Shown: positions 26,601-35,875 of the stretch, one piece after another
Numbering within the stretch: position 1 is the first letter of the stretch
Layout of the letters: the number at the start of each line of letters is the position of its first letter
Source: Phycisphaerae bacterium
Lineage (GTDB): Bacteria > Planctomycetota > Phycisphaerae > Phycisphaerales > SM1A02
Direction of reading: 5' to 3'
Length of the DNA stretch: 64,000 nucleotides
Assembly (NCBI GenBank): GCA_002716385.1
Contig: PBAX01000029.1
Location: 1 to 64,000 of the forward strand
Made by a program: the position numbers and the translations under genes
Notes under the pieces: generated by a model
What the model was told of the DNA's origin: nothing
The model's input: the letters and a program-made list of their open reading frames with translations, nothing else
The model's database searches: none

Positions 26601-29600
26601 CTCGACCACCGATTCGATCTCACCGAGTTCGAGCAGGGACGGAATCCGCTCCTGCGGCAGGACGTCGCTCACGACTTCGTGGAACTCGTCGTCCGAGGAG
26701 GACGGCTTCCCCGTCCGGTCCACGACCACGTCGTGCACGTACTCGTAGGTGCCGGGACCGAGCTGGGTGAACTTCGGATCCGCCACCCCGTCGCCGTCGC
26801 TGTCGACCAGATTGCGCAGCAGTCGCCAGTGGGTCCGCTTCAGGGCCACGGCCACTCCTTCGGTGACATCGGGCTCTCCGACGGGCGAGTCGAAGTCCTC
26901 GATGTCGAGGGACCAGTCGTTGCCGGCCGACGCATTGAGATCCACGCGACAGATCAGATCGCCGGGGAAGATCTCGAGGATGCCGTCGGTCGTGGCCAGC
27001 GATTCCTCGGGCATGGCCCGCTCGGCCACGCCGTTGCCGTCCTCGTCGCGCAGCAGCGTGAAGCGGTGCGGCTGGTAGGGGACCAGATCCGGATTGCTCG
27101 GATCGTACGGCCAGACCCCGACCCACTGGTCGAGGACCCCGTTGCTGTTGGCGCGGGTATCGTCCCCCTGGAATGCGAAATGGTCCTCGGCGTTGAGATC
27201 GAGGAAGTCGATCCACCGGAGGTGTTCGACCCGCTCATCCACGTCGGCGAGATCGAATCCGGTCGCGTACAGAACGAGGGTGAACGGGGCTTCGGGCGTC
27301 GCGGGCGGCAGATAGAGGGGCAGCTGCGCGGTCGCCCGAGCCGGCAGGTTCCACGGGGCGGAACCACTGTTGTAGGCGTACTCGGAGGTGTAGGAGTTGT
27401 CGTAGCCCTCCTCGCTCATCTGCACGAGACGATCGTCCACGACGACATCCCGACCGAAGAGCGAGACCTTGTAGAGCGGCAGCCGACGATCGAGGAATCC
27501 CGTACCGGGGTTGCGACCGAAGAGCGGCAGCGGACGATCGTAGGGGTTGGCGATCTGGACGACGGCGATGGACACCGGCTCCTCCAGTTCGTCACCGAGG
27601 ATCTCGCGGGTCTCGTCGACGTTGGACTGGGTACCGGCGGCGACGATGTCGGCCTGATCCTCGTCCCCTTCCGAGTACATCAGGAACAGCCGATCGGCCT
27701 CGTCGTTGTCCCATTCGTAGCGATCGTTGTTGGTTCCGGCCGCGCGCTGCCCGCCGGGCTTGAACGGCTTGACGACGTGGGCGACGAAGGCCTCCATGAT
27801 GAAGGGCTGCATCTCCATGCCGAGATACGCCGGCTCCTCGGTGCCGGCGGTGTAGGCCGGATCGAGCTCGAAGGGATCCAGCAGTTCGTCGGTGAAGATC
27901 GGCGCCCGCACCGGGCCGTAGTCACGCGTCCCGTCGTAGATCGTGCCGGTGTTCTGAATGTTCTGGCTGTAGAGCGGTGCATCCGAATCGGGGTCCCGCC
28001 AGGACAGAATGTTGGCGGCGTAGGAGGCCGCAAGCGCCCGGGCGGATTCCCTGGCGTCCAGATCGTCGGCGGGGTCGGTAGGATCGTCGAACAGGTTTCG
28101 ACTGATGGGATTCGTCGCCAGCAGCGCACCGGGATTCATCGCCCCGCTGTGAAGAGCGAGGTAGAGCGCGTAGGGAAGCCGCTCGGAGAAGGTCAGCGGC
28201 CGGTAAGCGGACGTTCCGCCCGAGATCAGCCCGGTGTCGATCACCCGCTCGTGCTCGCGCAGGTCGAGCTTGGTCCGCATCTGGTCGTAGAACGACCTCA
28301 GGACCGTACCGGTGCTGTTGCGGATATTTCCGAAGGCACCATCGGCCCGGCCCAGCGCCGCCTGCGCCTGATTGGCCCACTGCCGGCCGGCCGTGCCGAC
28401 CAGGGCGGACCCCAGACCCGTCTTCGGCCCCTGCGGGGGCCCGACGAAGCGCGTCAGGTCCGCGGGCGGTCCCAACGGGTAGCCGTGGATGGAGAAGGCC
28501 GGATCGACGTCGCCGTTGGAATCGTAGACCGTGGTCCGGTTGCCACGGTACTCCCACCACAGATGGGGCGGCAGCAGATCGTTGCGGGCCGCGTTGTACA
28601 TCGTGAGCTTGCGGCGGTTGTCGAAGAACAGCTGCCGGTTGGACAGCTGATCGACCAGTTCGGACTGCTCCTGCCGATGACGGGCCGAGCGCAGCGGATG
28701 GATGAACTCGTCGCTGTTGTTGATGTCCGTGAATCCGTAGTCGCCCATGGCCCGCTCGAACCGCGACATCAGCCAGGGCTGGTTGTTGCCCTCGCTGGAC
28801 CGGAGCTCGATCTCGTCGGCCATCGTGAACGGCGTGAAGCTCATGCGGGGATTCAACGGATCGCTTCCGGCGTTGCGGAAGAAGAACAGGCGGTTGACCT
28901 GGGAGTTGATGTCGCTGTTCTCGGGGAACCACGAGTTGAGCTGGACGCTGGTCTCGGTGAGGAGATCGCCCCCGGTCCCGTCGCGGAAGTACTTGGCCTG
29001 CCACAGCGGATAGATCTCCGCCGCGGACCCCTGCTCCGCCGGGAACAGATCGATCACATCCTCGCCGCCGTCGTAGTAGCCGACCAACTTGTAGGGACTC
29101 TGGGGAAGCCCGACGTCAACGTACAGGTTGCTGAAGCCGGTGGAATGGGCGGGCACATCGAAGAAACCGACGTTCCACGAATCGTGGGTGTACGGACCCC
29201 AGTTGTACGTGTCGTCGTTCGAGTCTCGCTTCCATCCTCCGTTGTCGTTACCGTTGATCCAGGCCGCGTTCTGTCCGACCAGGGCCAGATCCGACGGGCT
29301 CCAGCCGCGGGTGCGGGCCCGGAGGTCGCCGTTGGTGAAGTACGTGTCGGACTTGATGAACCGGGTGGCGGCGTTCGCGTTGAGCCGTCCCCCGTTGTCG
29401 GTGACGGACACCCCCACGACCTGCATGGTCCCCTCGCTGCCGCGCCCGGGTACATGGAACCAGAAGGAGTCGGTGAAGCCGTCGCCGTCGGCGTCGGTCA
29501 GGACGCGGGACACGTGCCATCGGGCCGAGCCGCGGCTGAACTCGTCCTCGGGACGTTCGCCGTTGGCACCGTCGTCGAGCGACTCCAGCACCTCGCCGCT

Positions 29601-30755
29601 GCCGCCGCCGGAGAGGACCGTATCGCCGTCGAGGTTGGAGAGATCGTAGAAGTTGGGCGGGACGAGATCCGCATTGCCGAACTGGAGGGCCGCCCCCTGG
29701 GCGAAGGCGTAGCCGGCGTAGTCGAACCAGCGGATCCACCGGCTCCAGAACTCGGAGGGCGTGGTGAAGAAGGTCGTGCCGGACTCGTCGTTGCGCAGCG
29801 CGATCCCGCCGGCCGATGGAGCCAGCGGTAGCCACTGTTCGATGGGAACGTGGTGATCACGCTGGAGACCGCCGAAGTAGAAGAAGCCGTCCGGGGCCGC
29901 CACGGCGATGCTCGAGGGATCGATGATGGCCTCGGTCGACAATGCGTCGTGCACCGGCGACCGGACGCCGGTGACGTCGGCGATGTCGCGGCAGATCCGC
30001 CAGTCGTTGCCCGGCCGGGCCAGATTGGTCAGGTGGTTGTAGTGCGAGAAGCCGTCGACGTTGGTCTCTCGGCTCAGCCCCATGCGGTCGTAGTTTCCGG
30101 TCGCGATCCGCTGGGGTTCCAGACTACGCAGCCATCGGGTGTCGCTGGTACCGGGCTGACCGGGCGGATTGTCGATCGAGAACAGGTCGTCCAAGGGTTC
30201 GGGGTCGAACACTTGGATCACGTTCGGACCCGGCGGCAGCACGTCGAGTTCGTTGAAGCCGTGCCACGCGGCACCGTAGTCGGGCCAGTTGGTCCAGGGA
30301 ACGACTTCGTAGGGTGCGTAGTTCCAGGCGAAGTTCCGGTCGATCTCGTACCGCCCCTGGCTTCCACCGAACTCTCCGAAGTAGCTGGCCCCCGACAGGG
30401 GCAGCCGACGGTCCTCGAGGAACCGGGACGAGACCTCGGGAGGCAGTGGTGCGATGTTGAGCAGCGACTGGACCATGGAGGAGGCCCCCACCGTCGTCGT
30501 GACCACGGCGGGATCGATCTCACGGACAAACAATGCCTCGCTGATCTCCCGTGCGATGTCCTCGGCGATGACGCCGGCTGCGGCATCGACATTCACGGTT
30601 CGGCGCTGCGCCTTGGCGGTCTGGCGGATGCCCTGCGCACTGGAGAGATACGCCGAGGCGATGATCACCAGCAGCACCAGGGCTCCCGCGACGAGCACCA
30701 GGGCGTTGCCGCGGCGTTCCACCGGGAAGGTCGGGATGTCTCTCGCGGTGTTCAT
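23697..30755 (-). CDS. Giant GspK-like minor pseudopilin / secretion protein
   Basis: The protein has 2352 residues from the ATG at 30755 (AGGAGGTG just upstream; ATGA overlap with the GspJ-like gene). The N terminus RRGNALVLVAGALVLLVI is a prepilin-like leader with one transmembrane helix and no Glu at +5, as in GspK. GGRLNANAA (about 458) and LVNINTATAEVMRALPHM (about 1953) match the N-x-N-(T)A motif of GspK. DxDxDG loops occur near 421 (DADGDGFTD), 1238 (DEDGNGVAE) and 1320 (DSDGDGVADP), suggesting calcium binding. A Gly/Gln linker lies near 1385. Usual GspK proteins have about 300-350 residues; this is seven times larger. It is the last gene of the pseudopilin operon and would cap the pseudopilus or reach outside. 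An adhesin-like role is inference. Confidence 0.72.
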   Translation of the reverse strand: MNTARDIPTFPVERRGNALVLVAGALVLLVIIASAYLSSAQGIRQTAKAQRRTVNVDAAAGVIAEDIAREISEALFVREIDPAVVTTTVGASSMVQSLLNIAPLPPEVSSRFLEDRRLPLSGASYFGEFGGSQGRYEIDRNFAWNYAPYEVVPWTNWPDYGAAWHGFNELDVLPPGPNVIQVFDPEPLDDLFSIDNPPGQPGTSDTRWLRSLEPQRIATGNYDRMGLSRETNVDGFSHYNHLTNLARPGNDWRICRDIADVTGVRSPVHDALSTEAIIDPSSIAVAAPDGFFYFGGLQRDHHVPIEQWLPLAPSAGGIALRNDESGTTFFTTPSEFWSRWIRWFDYAGYAFAQGAALQFGNADLVPPNFYDLSNLDGDTVLSGGGSGEVLESLDDGANGERPEDEFSRGSARWHVSRVLTDADGDGFTDSFWFHVPGRGSEGTMQVVGVSVTDNGGRLNANAATRFIKSDTYFTNGDLRARTRGWSPSDLALVGQNAAWINGNDNGGWKRDSNDDTYNWGPYTHDSWNVGFFDVPAHSTGFSNLYVDVGLPQSPYKLVGYYDGGEDVIDLFPAEQGSAAEIYPLWQAKYFRDGTGGDLLTETSVQLNSWFPENSDINSQVNRLFFFRNAGSDPLNPRMSFTPFTMADEIELRSSEGNNQPWLMSRFERAMGDYGFTDINNSDEFIHPLRSARHRQEQSELVDQLSNRQLFFDNRRKLTMYNAARNDLLPPHLWWEYRGNRTTVYDSNGDVDPAFSIHGYPLGPPADLTRFVGPPQGPKTGLGSALVGTAGRQWANQAQAALGRADGAFGNIRNSTGTVLRSFYDQMRTKLDLREHERVIDTGLISGGTSAYRPLTFSERLPYALYLALHSGAMNPGALLATNPISRNLFDDPTDPADDLDARESARALAASYAANILSWRDPDSDAPLYSQNIQNTGTIYDGTRDYGPVRAPIFTDELLDPFELDPAYTAGTEEPAYLGMEMQPFIMEAFVAHVVKPFKPGGQRAAGTNNDRYEWDNDEADRLFLMYSEGDEDQADIVAAGTQSNVDETREILGDELEEPVSIAVVQIANPYDRPLPLFGRNPGTGFLDRRLPLYKVSLFGRDVVVDDRLVQMSEEGYDNSYTSEYAYNSGSAPWNLPARATAQLPLYLPPATPEAPFTLVLYATGFDLADVDERVEHLRWIDFLDLNAEDHFAFQGDDTRANSNGVLDQWVGVWPYDPSNPDLVPYQPHRFTLLRDEDGNGVAERAMPEESLATTDGILEIFPGDLICRVDLNASAGNDWSLDIEDFDSPVGEPDVTEGVAVALKRTHWRLLRNLVDSDGDGVADPKFTQLGPGTYEYVHDVVVDRTGKPSSSDDEFHEVVSDVLPQERIPSLLELGEIESVVEVGGGGGPGGGGNQQQESATFPTQPVFEELEDRIDSDIYDLLVAGQDATERAAVMDLRVPALADDTTWGAKSSADSLRWCQWARYTRAWGVDPDYPSDAASIATNVSEFPGPINHMDRSAPRYVVGKGQVTRSKGRSSFTGDPSAGTGPLSTDELDGTIYEGMEQTGGSFQSGGSACQIRLLNADQRTIGQRYFFDGTEGSFGGLPTNSVLAWGAVFDAASDPDGTHGEPCAPGSTSACPPELPLPGQPYWSAGSSATSSGSPWMTRNYRLPRTILGFGNRPLWLYSCRKPTFFDMDGPFVSTYSNGITNAIDLQNPQVSDWNGTTPWPVGQGFDSGAVLQSQTGAGTGRHIFNLADKGYYGYDGINGQRELMPYGFQMLQKDGNFEQVGEVLNVMLYGHELLMQNGPPSATSPVLTTRTFSEAMRDQLELDLGIIEQPVAAESESLFPGEDVRVNRLPVDAGQYGRHGTADRYADAAVGKVESPAGTDVWLSDIGHTAPDLPAAQRVLDLFVCDGPGNWDVYPELVNGSGLGFSDGVIDFPVQASSVLRYDPEFGNAEGFSGRPTGGLVNINTATAEVMRALPHMYKLVHGTPDWTSQADGGTPPWWLGSILESVDRETVQFDANPRVSVSEAIVRYRDAQGVYGSENGTPGNPGVGQTRAPSYQERIDAGLDQRSGFFTDVHSRGTNGFAGIGELFALNKTTRDLSGAELDWLAVDQNGTSAFEGLHDASGHDRYADSWRIDFAATNPFTREYYQRKRFKDRASGLSSPNLAGWYNTDPALLGADMRAYNPLGLAGANGRGAPRYHWMTRDGNQTAYDDDAVGPWGGEAPKVLSIGAPLSTDVNGEMFPNRFEGGSNGPWYPAPLPTWSLFSQQENYRGGDMVAGDAEEANLLFSGISNLITTRSDVFTVHFRIRTFSQNPETGVWDATDPDAILDDSRYVMLVDRSRVDTSDDSPRILYVQKVSN

Positions 30756-32668
30756 CGAGCACCTCCTGCAAAGCCGCCGCGGGCCTGTTCGGGAATCTCG
30801 ACCACGAACTGGTAGACCTGCCCCTGCTCCAGCCGTCCCTGCGGATCGTTGATCGTCATGGTGATGCGCAGGGCCGACGGCCATGGTGTGAAGCTCCGAT
30901 CCCGCTCGAAGACCAGTTCGTTCCCCTGCTCAGTCAGGGGCAGAGCCGGCCGATCGCGGTTGTAGCCGAAGGTGGCCCAGTACTCCTCGTACGCAGACTG
31001 GCCGCCGAAGGTCGGAAATTCCTGATCAATTGCGTAGGGATCGACGGCGTAGGCCGCCGCGGTGGGCTGCGAACTCATCGAAACGGGGGTCGGGGTGTTC
31101 TGCAGATCAGGGGGATAGTTCGCATAGAACTCCGCGTAGGGCATGACGCCACGCTCGATGTCCCGCAGACCGAACCACCGCTGGCCCAGCCACGGGTTCC
31201 CGGTGCCGTCCAGCAGGGAATCGTCGGCGGAGTAGTTGACCCCGTACCAGTACTGGTCGTCCTGACCGGCAACGGGGCTCTCGACCCATCCGCCGCCGGC
31301 GCCTTCCCCGTAGGTCCACTCGACGGAGAACGAGGAGCAGCTCGTACCCAGGGCGTGGTTGGTCAGGGCCTGATCGACCGAGGACATGCTCGGAGCGGTC
31401 CGCTCCACGCGGGGACGCCGGACCACGTCCTTCATGAAGAATCGCTGATCGAGATACGGACTGCCGTCCAACGAGAAGAGATTGCCCTCCAGCACGTCAC
31501 GCGTTTGCATCTCGGGCAGCAGGTCGCCATCCTGATCGACGTCCTGCAGGTCGTCGTAGGCGCCGTCCTCTCCGTAGTGCATGCACCGCCGCATGAAGTT
31601 CTCGCGGGGATTGGTGCGGGCCCGACTGGTCTGGACCATCTCCCGGACCTCGTCGATCGGAATCGCGGCCACGTCGACCCGGCCGTAGGTGAGCACGGGC
31701 GGATCGGCGTTCAGTGTGTAGCTGCCGTCGTCGAGCTGGGCCGCCCCCGGGAAGCAGGGCCGGGCATCGTTGGGAAAAATGGTCTGGGCGGAGGGTACGT
31801 TGCGGAGGTACTGCCGCTTCTTGTAACCGCCCGGAAACATCTCGTCGTCGTCGGCAAGCAGAATCGTGTGGCGGGCCAGGATCCACTGCCGGGCGTCGGG
31901 CTGGGTGGCATTGATGTAGCGGTCATCTTCCCCGGGGATCTGCTGCTCGTAGAGCACCCCGAGATCGCTGCCGCTGTTGTAGTTGATGGATCCGCGGTAG
32001 TTGGTGTAGATGGTCGGCAGCCAGTCGGTCTCGTCCAGGCCCGGATTGTCGTACCGCCAGGGAACCAGTTCCTCGCCATCGGCCTCCAACTGGTCGAGAT
32101 CGGGATCGTGGGCGAAGCCCACCGGCGGAAGATTCGCGGGGGGATTGGGATCCAACTGGTAGTCGATGTCGTGGTAGGGCTGCATGCCCGGCAACTGGAT
32201 GCCGTGGCCGTAGGTCACGAACGCGGTCTGCGACTGGGCACTGGGAAGACTGCCCACCGTGGTGCCTTCACCAATGATCTGGGAGGATGTGGGTGAATCC
32301 ACGAAGAAGCAGAGCTGATCGCACCGGATGGTGGCCGAGTCGTCGAGCACCGGATTCAGCAACCCGGGCTCCTGTCCCTGCCGCCCCCCCTGGTCCCACT
32401 GCACGACGTTGACGTCGTTGGGGACCTCGACGGAACGGATGACGAGAAACCCGTCCCCGGTCATGTTGGCGATGTCCTCCCGGATCCGGGCCTCGATGGC
32501 GGCGGCCTCCTGCATGATGTCCACGGTCGCCTGGCCGGTGGACGTCACGTCGGTCGCCACCTTGAAGATGCGGCCCGTGATCACCACGATGGCCAGCAGC
32601 ACACCGACGGCCACCAGAATCTCGGTCAGAGTGAACCCGCGACGATCGGATGTCGAATGGATGCGCAT
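30752..32668 (-). CDS. GspJ/PilW-like pseudopilin, enlarged
   Basis: The protein has 638 residues from the ATG at 32668, with GGAGGAG upstream and TGATG overlap with the previous gene. A type III leader DRRG|FTLTEILVAVGVLLAI has the cleavage Gly and Glu at +5, then a hydrophobic stalk. TDVTSTGQATVDIMQEAAAIEARIREDI resembles the GspJ/PilW family after the stalk. The remainder is a large Asp/Tyr-rich globular part. Typical GspJ is about 200 residues. It is predicted to sit in the tip complex with the GspI- and GspK-like proteins. Confidence 0.75.
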   Translation of the reverse strand: MRIHSTSDRRGFTLTEILVAVGVLLAIVVITGRIFKVATDVTSTGQATVDIMQEAAAIEARIREDIANMTGDGFLVIRSVEVPNDVNVVQWDQGGRQGQEPGLLNPVLDDSATIRCDQLCFFVDSPTSSQIIGEGTTVGSLPSAQSQTAFVTYGHGIQLPGMQPYHDIDYQLDPNPPANLPPVGFAHDPDLDQLEADGEELVPWRYDNPGLDETDWLPTIYTNYRGSINYNSGSDLGVLYEQQIPGEDDRYINATQPDARQWILARHTILLADDDEMFPGGYKKRQYLRNVPSAQTIFPNDARPCFPGAAQLDDGSYTLNADPPVLTYGRVDVAAIPIDEVREMVQTSRARTNPRENFMRRCMHYGEDGAYDDLQDVDQDGDLLPEMQTRDVLEGNLFSLDGSPYLDQRFFMKDVVRRPRVERTAPSMSSVDQALTNHALGTSCSSFSVEWTYGEGAGGGWVESPVAGQDDQYWYGVNYSADDSLLDGTGNPWLGQRWFGLRDIERGVMPYAEFYANYPPDLQNTPTPVSMSSQPTAAAYAVDPYAIDQEFPTFGGQSAYEEYWATFGYNRDRPALPLTEQGNELVFERDRSFTPWPSALRITMTINDPQGRLEQGQVYQFVVEIPEQARGGFAGGAR

Positions 32669-33930
32669 CACAGCTCCTCCACCAGGATGTAGACGGGAGT
32701 GAAGTTCCATTCGTTTCCGTCCCCGTCGGTGAAGCCGGTGGGCACGTACCACAGCCGAGACACCGCGGGACCACCGACCACCCCTCCGTCGGGCGGAACG
32801 ACCATGCCCCGCGAGTAGACGAAGTCCCCGTCACTCCGCGCGTTGGCGGGAAGGATCAGACTTCCGGTCTGGGGCACACGGCGCTGGGCGTTGTAGGCGA
32901 ACCCGAGGGCGTCGATCTCCGCGATGTGCACCGAGTCCTCCGCCATGGGCGGAACCGGGAAGGCCAGTTCGACGTGGGTGGTGGGATCGTCCTTGCGGGT
33001 TCGGCCAATGGCCACCCGATTGACGATTCCGTTCTGGTCCACGAGCCATTGCCCGGGACATTGCCAGCAATCGTCGTTGACCATTGGGTCGTAGGGGTCA
33101 CCGGCATCCGCATTGGGAAGGATCCACTGGGCACGATCCTCGGGGAAGCCGATGCCCTGCCCCACCCGCCACGGCTGGTAGTCGTTGTCGCCGCTCTCGA
33201 GGTCGAGCGACCACGGTACGACGATCCGGCCGCCGGCGTCGGCCTGGACCACCCACGGAGGCTGATCCCCCTGCAGCGGCTGGACCCGGTAGACCAGGAC
33301 GGCCACGAAGACCTTGTCGCCCGCACGACGGAACATGCAGTCCCAGTAGTAGCGGGGCGCACGACCGGAATCGTCGAACTTGGGGTACTGTCGCTCGGAC
33401 TGCTCGATCACCACCAGCGGCGCGCGGATGCCGTCGACGATGGTCGAGGGATCGTCGTTCTGATGCCCCGCGTAGGGAATGCCGCCGTAGGAGGTCAGGG
33501 CGGGACCGATCCATGGATCGGAACCGTTCTCGGTCACCGTCGTCACGTCGACCCCGTATTCGGCGTGGGTGTTGAAGACGTCCAATGCCCCCGCGGCGGG
33601 GCCATTGGATGCGCCCCCCACGACCACGGCGGGACGAAGCCAGGGGAAGTCACCGGAGGTCACGTCCCAAGGCGGCGGGTTCAGTGAATCGATCTCCACG
33701 TAGCCGAAGCTGCCTTCGGGAATGCGCGACCGCAGCAGCGACATCGCGTTGCGGGCGACCAGAGGCCCGACCTGGTCGTCCATCGCCTTCTGCTGCTGGG
33801 CGATGCCGGCCGGGAAGAGCGTGGCGATGCTGATGATCCCGATGCCGAGGATGAAGATCGCCATGAGCAGCTCGACCAGCGAGAAGGCGCGACGATCTCC
33901 GTGCACGATGGTGCGTGGCTTCGTGTTCAC
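32668..33930 (-). CDS. GspI/PilV-like pseudopilin, enlarged
   Basis: The protein has 420 residues starting at GTG (33930), which overlaps the preceding stop as GTGA. The leader reads DRRA|FSLVELLMAIFILGIGIISI: +5 Glu is present, but the residue before the cut is Ala, not Gly. The ILGIGIISIATLFPAGIAQQQKA stalk is typical of PilV/GspI. The rest is a globular domain of about 370 residues without motifs I know. Typical GspI is about 130 residues. It is a probable minor pseudopilin of the tip complex. Confidence 0.72.
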   Translation of the reverse strand: MNTKPRTIVHGDRRAFSLVELLMAIFILGIGIISIATLFPAGIAQQQKAMDDQVGPLVARNAMSLLRSRIPEGSFGYVEIDSLNPPPWDVTSGDFPWLRPAVVVGGASNGPAAGALDVFNTHAEYGVDVTTVTENGSDPWIGPALTSYGGIPYAGHQNDDPSTIVDGIRAPLVVIEQSERQYPKFDDSGRAPRYYWDCMFRRAGDKVFVAVLVYRVQPLQGDQPPWVVQADAGGRIVVPWSLDLESGDNDYQPWRVGQGIGFPEDRAQWILPNADAGDPYDPMVNDDCWQCPGQWLVDQNGIVNRVAIGRTRKDDPTTHVELAFPVPPMAEDSVHIAEIDALGFAYNAQRRVPQTGSLILPANARSDGDFVYSRGMVVPPDGGVVGGPAVSRLWYVPTGFTDGDGNEWNFTPVYILVEEL

Positions 33931-35009
33931 TTGGTCACCGTCCCCGAAAACTTGTTGAAGTAGTACACATGGCCGTTCGTCTTGGCGAAGCGGCTCAGAT
34001 CGCCGGTCCGGGCCGTGGCGTCGACCCACCGGATCTCGTCGTCGAAGTCGGGATCCGGCAGATGCCCCCCGTAGTAGTCGGCGGCTTCCTGGTAGTCGAA
34101 GATCGCGAAGAAGGGAGCGACGAGCACGTACGGCTCGCTCTCGTCACGGTCCAGCCCGTAGTACAGGAGCGTGCCCTCCTCGATGGTGTCGTCACCGTCC
34201 GAGTTGTAGGCGACCTCCGTCAATCCGAGCGTGGTGTCGTAGTCCTGCCCCGGTTCGGGCACGCCGGCCGTGCCCCCGCTGACGGTGGGCCGGCAGGTGT
34301 CGGTCAGGCACCAGTCCCGGTAGGGGTTCTGTCCGACCGCTCCGGGGTCGACCACCCGCTGGGCGCGGTCGCCGTTGAAGTCGACGAACGCCAGCGACGA
34401 ACCGGTGTCCTGGAACGTCTGTCGCATCGAACCGTCGGGCTCGAAGAAGATCCCCAGCACCACACCGGGCGACTCGTCCGAATCGGTGCCCTTCATCCGG
34501 GCCAGATTGGATTGGCTCAGCCACGTGTCGCTCTCGAGCACGGCCCCCTCCCGGGCGCGGGCGATGTTCGACGCGGGCGCGGCGATCATCATGCCTTCGG
34601 GAAGCAGGCGGGGCTTCACACCCTTGGCGGGTTCGAACCGCAGTCCCATCTGGGACTCCGTCTGCCCCGAATACACACTGAACTCCAGCTCGTAGTAGGC
34701 ATACTCGTTGAGATGGATGTCCCCGGTCTCGACGGCGATCACGACCGCGATCTGCTGTGATTCGGTACCGGTGCGGACCGGACGGAACACGACCATCGTG
34801 CGCTTGCGCTGCTCGATGGCCAGGGCCCGAGCGTTGTCGAGCGCGGTGCTGACCGTGTTGGCAGCGACCGAGTGCCGGGAATCGCTCACCAGCGCCCGGT
34901 AGGCCACCAGCGTCACGACCGACACGATGCTGACGATGACGATGACCGCCAGCAGCTCGATGAGCGTGAAGCCGCGGAATCGTACGGTGCTGGACACGCG
35001 ATTCACCAT
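33927..35009 (-). CDS. GspH-like pseudopilin
   Basis: The protein has 360 residues from the ATG at 35009, overlapping the previous gene by 7 bp. The leader RFRG|FTLIELLAVIVIVSIVSVVTL is canonical. SRHSVAANTVSTALDNARALAIEQRKRTMVVF is the GspH/FimT pattern in which the helix leads into a beta domain. There is an internal DGDD acidic loop. It is about twice the usual GspH length. Its place between GspG-like and GspI-like genes matches the usual G-H-I-J-K order. Confidence 0.75.
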   Translation of the reverse strand: MVNRVSSTVRFRGFTLIELLAVIVIVSIVSVVTLVAYRALVSDSRHSVAANTVSTALDNARALAIEQRKRTMVVFRPVRTGTESQQIAVVIAVETGDIHLNEYAYYELEFSVYSGQTESQMGLRFEPAKGVKPRLLPEGMMIAAPASNIARAREGAVLESDTWLSQSNLARMKGTDSDESPGVVLGIFFEPDGSMRQTFQDTGSSLAFVDFNGDRAQRVVDPGAVGQNPYRDWCLTDTCRPTVSGGTAGVPEPGQDYDTTLGLTEVAYNSDGDDTIEEGTLLYYGLDRDESEPYVLVAPFFAIFDYQEAADYYGGHLPDPDFDDEIRWVDATARTGDLSRFAKTNGHVYYFNKFSGTVTK

Positions 35010-35875
35010 GTGCGCACCTCGTACGAATAGATGTTGTCCAGCGCGTCGTCGAATCCGTCGTCACTGGGGTCGGGGTCGTATCCGTCCACGAGGGACTGGT
35101 CGTTGTGGATGTTGCCGAACTTGCCGTCGGGACCGGCCGACACGAAGTAGGCCCGGCCCTGCAGGGCGGATCCGAGCAGCTGCTCCTCCTTGGTGCGAAT
35201 GGTCCGGTCATCGTCCTGCCGCTTGGAGTTGCCGAACGATCCCCCATCCTGCTGGTCGTCCCAATCGCGTCCCGGCAGCACCACGATGATCGGATTGCCC
35301 CAGGCGTCGACGGGCAGGATGCCCGGCTCCTCCTCGCCGCTGCCCAGCTGGTACAGCACGGGCAGGATGAGACTCGGATCCATCGAAGTGATGATCTCCC
35401 GCGACGAGGGATGGTTGCGGAGCATCCAGAAGCAGGAAGCGCTCACACCCCGGTACACGTCGTCGTCCGTCTCGAAGGTCGAGCATCCCGAGACCTGCGA
35501 CCACATCAGGCACCGGAGATCGAGTTCGGAGGGCAGACCGCCCTCGCGGTAGTCGAGCACCGTGGCATCCAGATCGTCGCAGCGGTCGCAGGCACCGGAG
35601 GCGCCGTCGATCGCGTCGCCCGGGTCGACCATGTAGCGGGGAACGATGTCGCCGTCGAAGCCGTAGGAGAACGACGAGCGCGCGTCGTCGACCATGCGGG
35701 CCGACATGGCGCTGTCCAGCAGGGCCAGAGCGTTCTCGGTCCGCTGCACCTCGGAGCCCTGCAGCACCGCGGAGCCGATGCTGAGCGAGAGGGCGACCAG
35801 CACGCTGATCACCACGATCACCACCATCATCTCCACGAGCGTCCACGCCCTTCGAACTGAGTGCATCGGGTTCAC
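35003..35875 (-). CDS. Second GspG-like pseudopilin
   Basis: The protein has 290 residues starting at GTG (35875), GTGA-coupled to the gene before; ATG 35866 is an alternative. The leader SVRRA|WTLVEMMVVIVVISVLVAL has Glu at +5 but Ala at -1 and Trp at +1, both unusual. DAWGNPIIVVLPG and YFVSAGPDGKFGNIHND match the GspG D-x-WG-x-P and SAGPDG calcium-loop motifs. Two CxxC-like pairs (CDRCDD and nearby) may form disulfides. It is probably a major or accessory pseudopilin subunit. Confidence 0.73.
   Translation of the reverse strand: MNPMHSVRRAWTLVEMMVVIVVISVLVALSLSIGSAVLQGSEVQRTENALALLDSAMSARMVDDARSSFSYGFDGDIVPRYMVDPGDAIDGASGACDRCDDLDATVLDYREGGLPSELDLRCLMWSQVSGCSTFETDDDVYRGVSASCFWMLRNHPSSREIITSMDPSLILPVLYQLGSGEEEPGILPVDAWGNPIIVVLPGRDWDDQQDGGSFGNSKRQDDDRTIRTKEEQLLGSALQGRAYFVSAGPDGKFGNIHNDQSLVDGYDPDPSDDGFDDALDNIYSYEVRTW

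Noticed and set aside
24552..29831. 1759-residue plus-strand open frame
   Set aside because: It is the antisense shadow of the GspK-like gene, with no recognisable domain, and Val/Gly/Arg-rich composition typical of such shadows.
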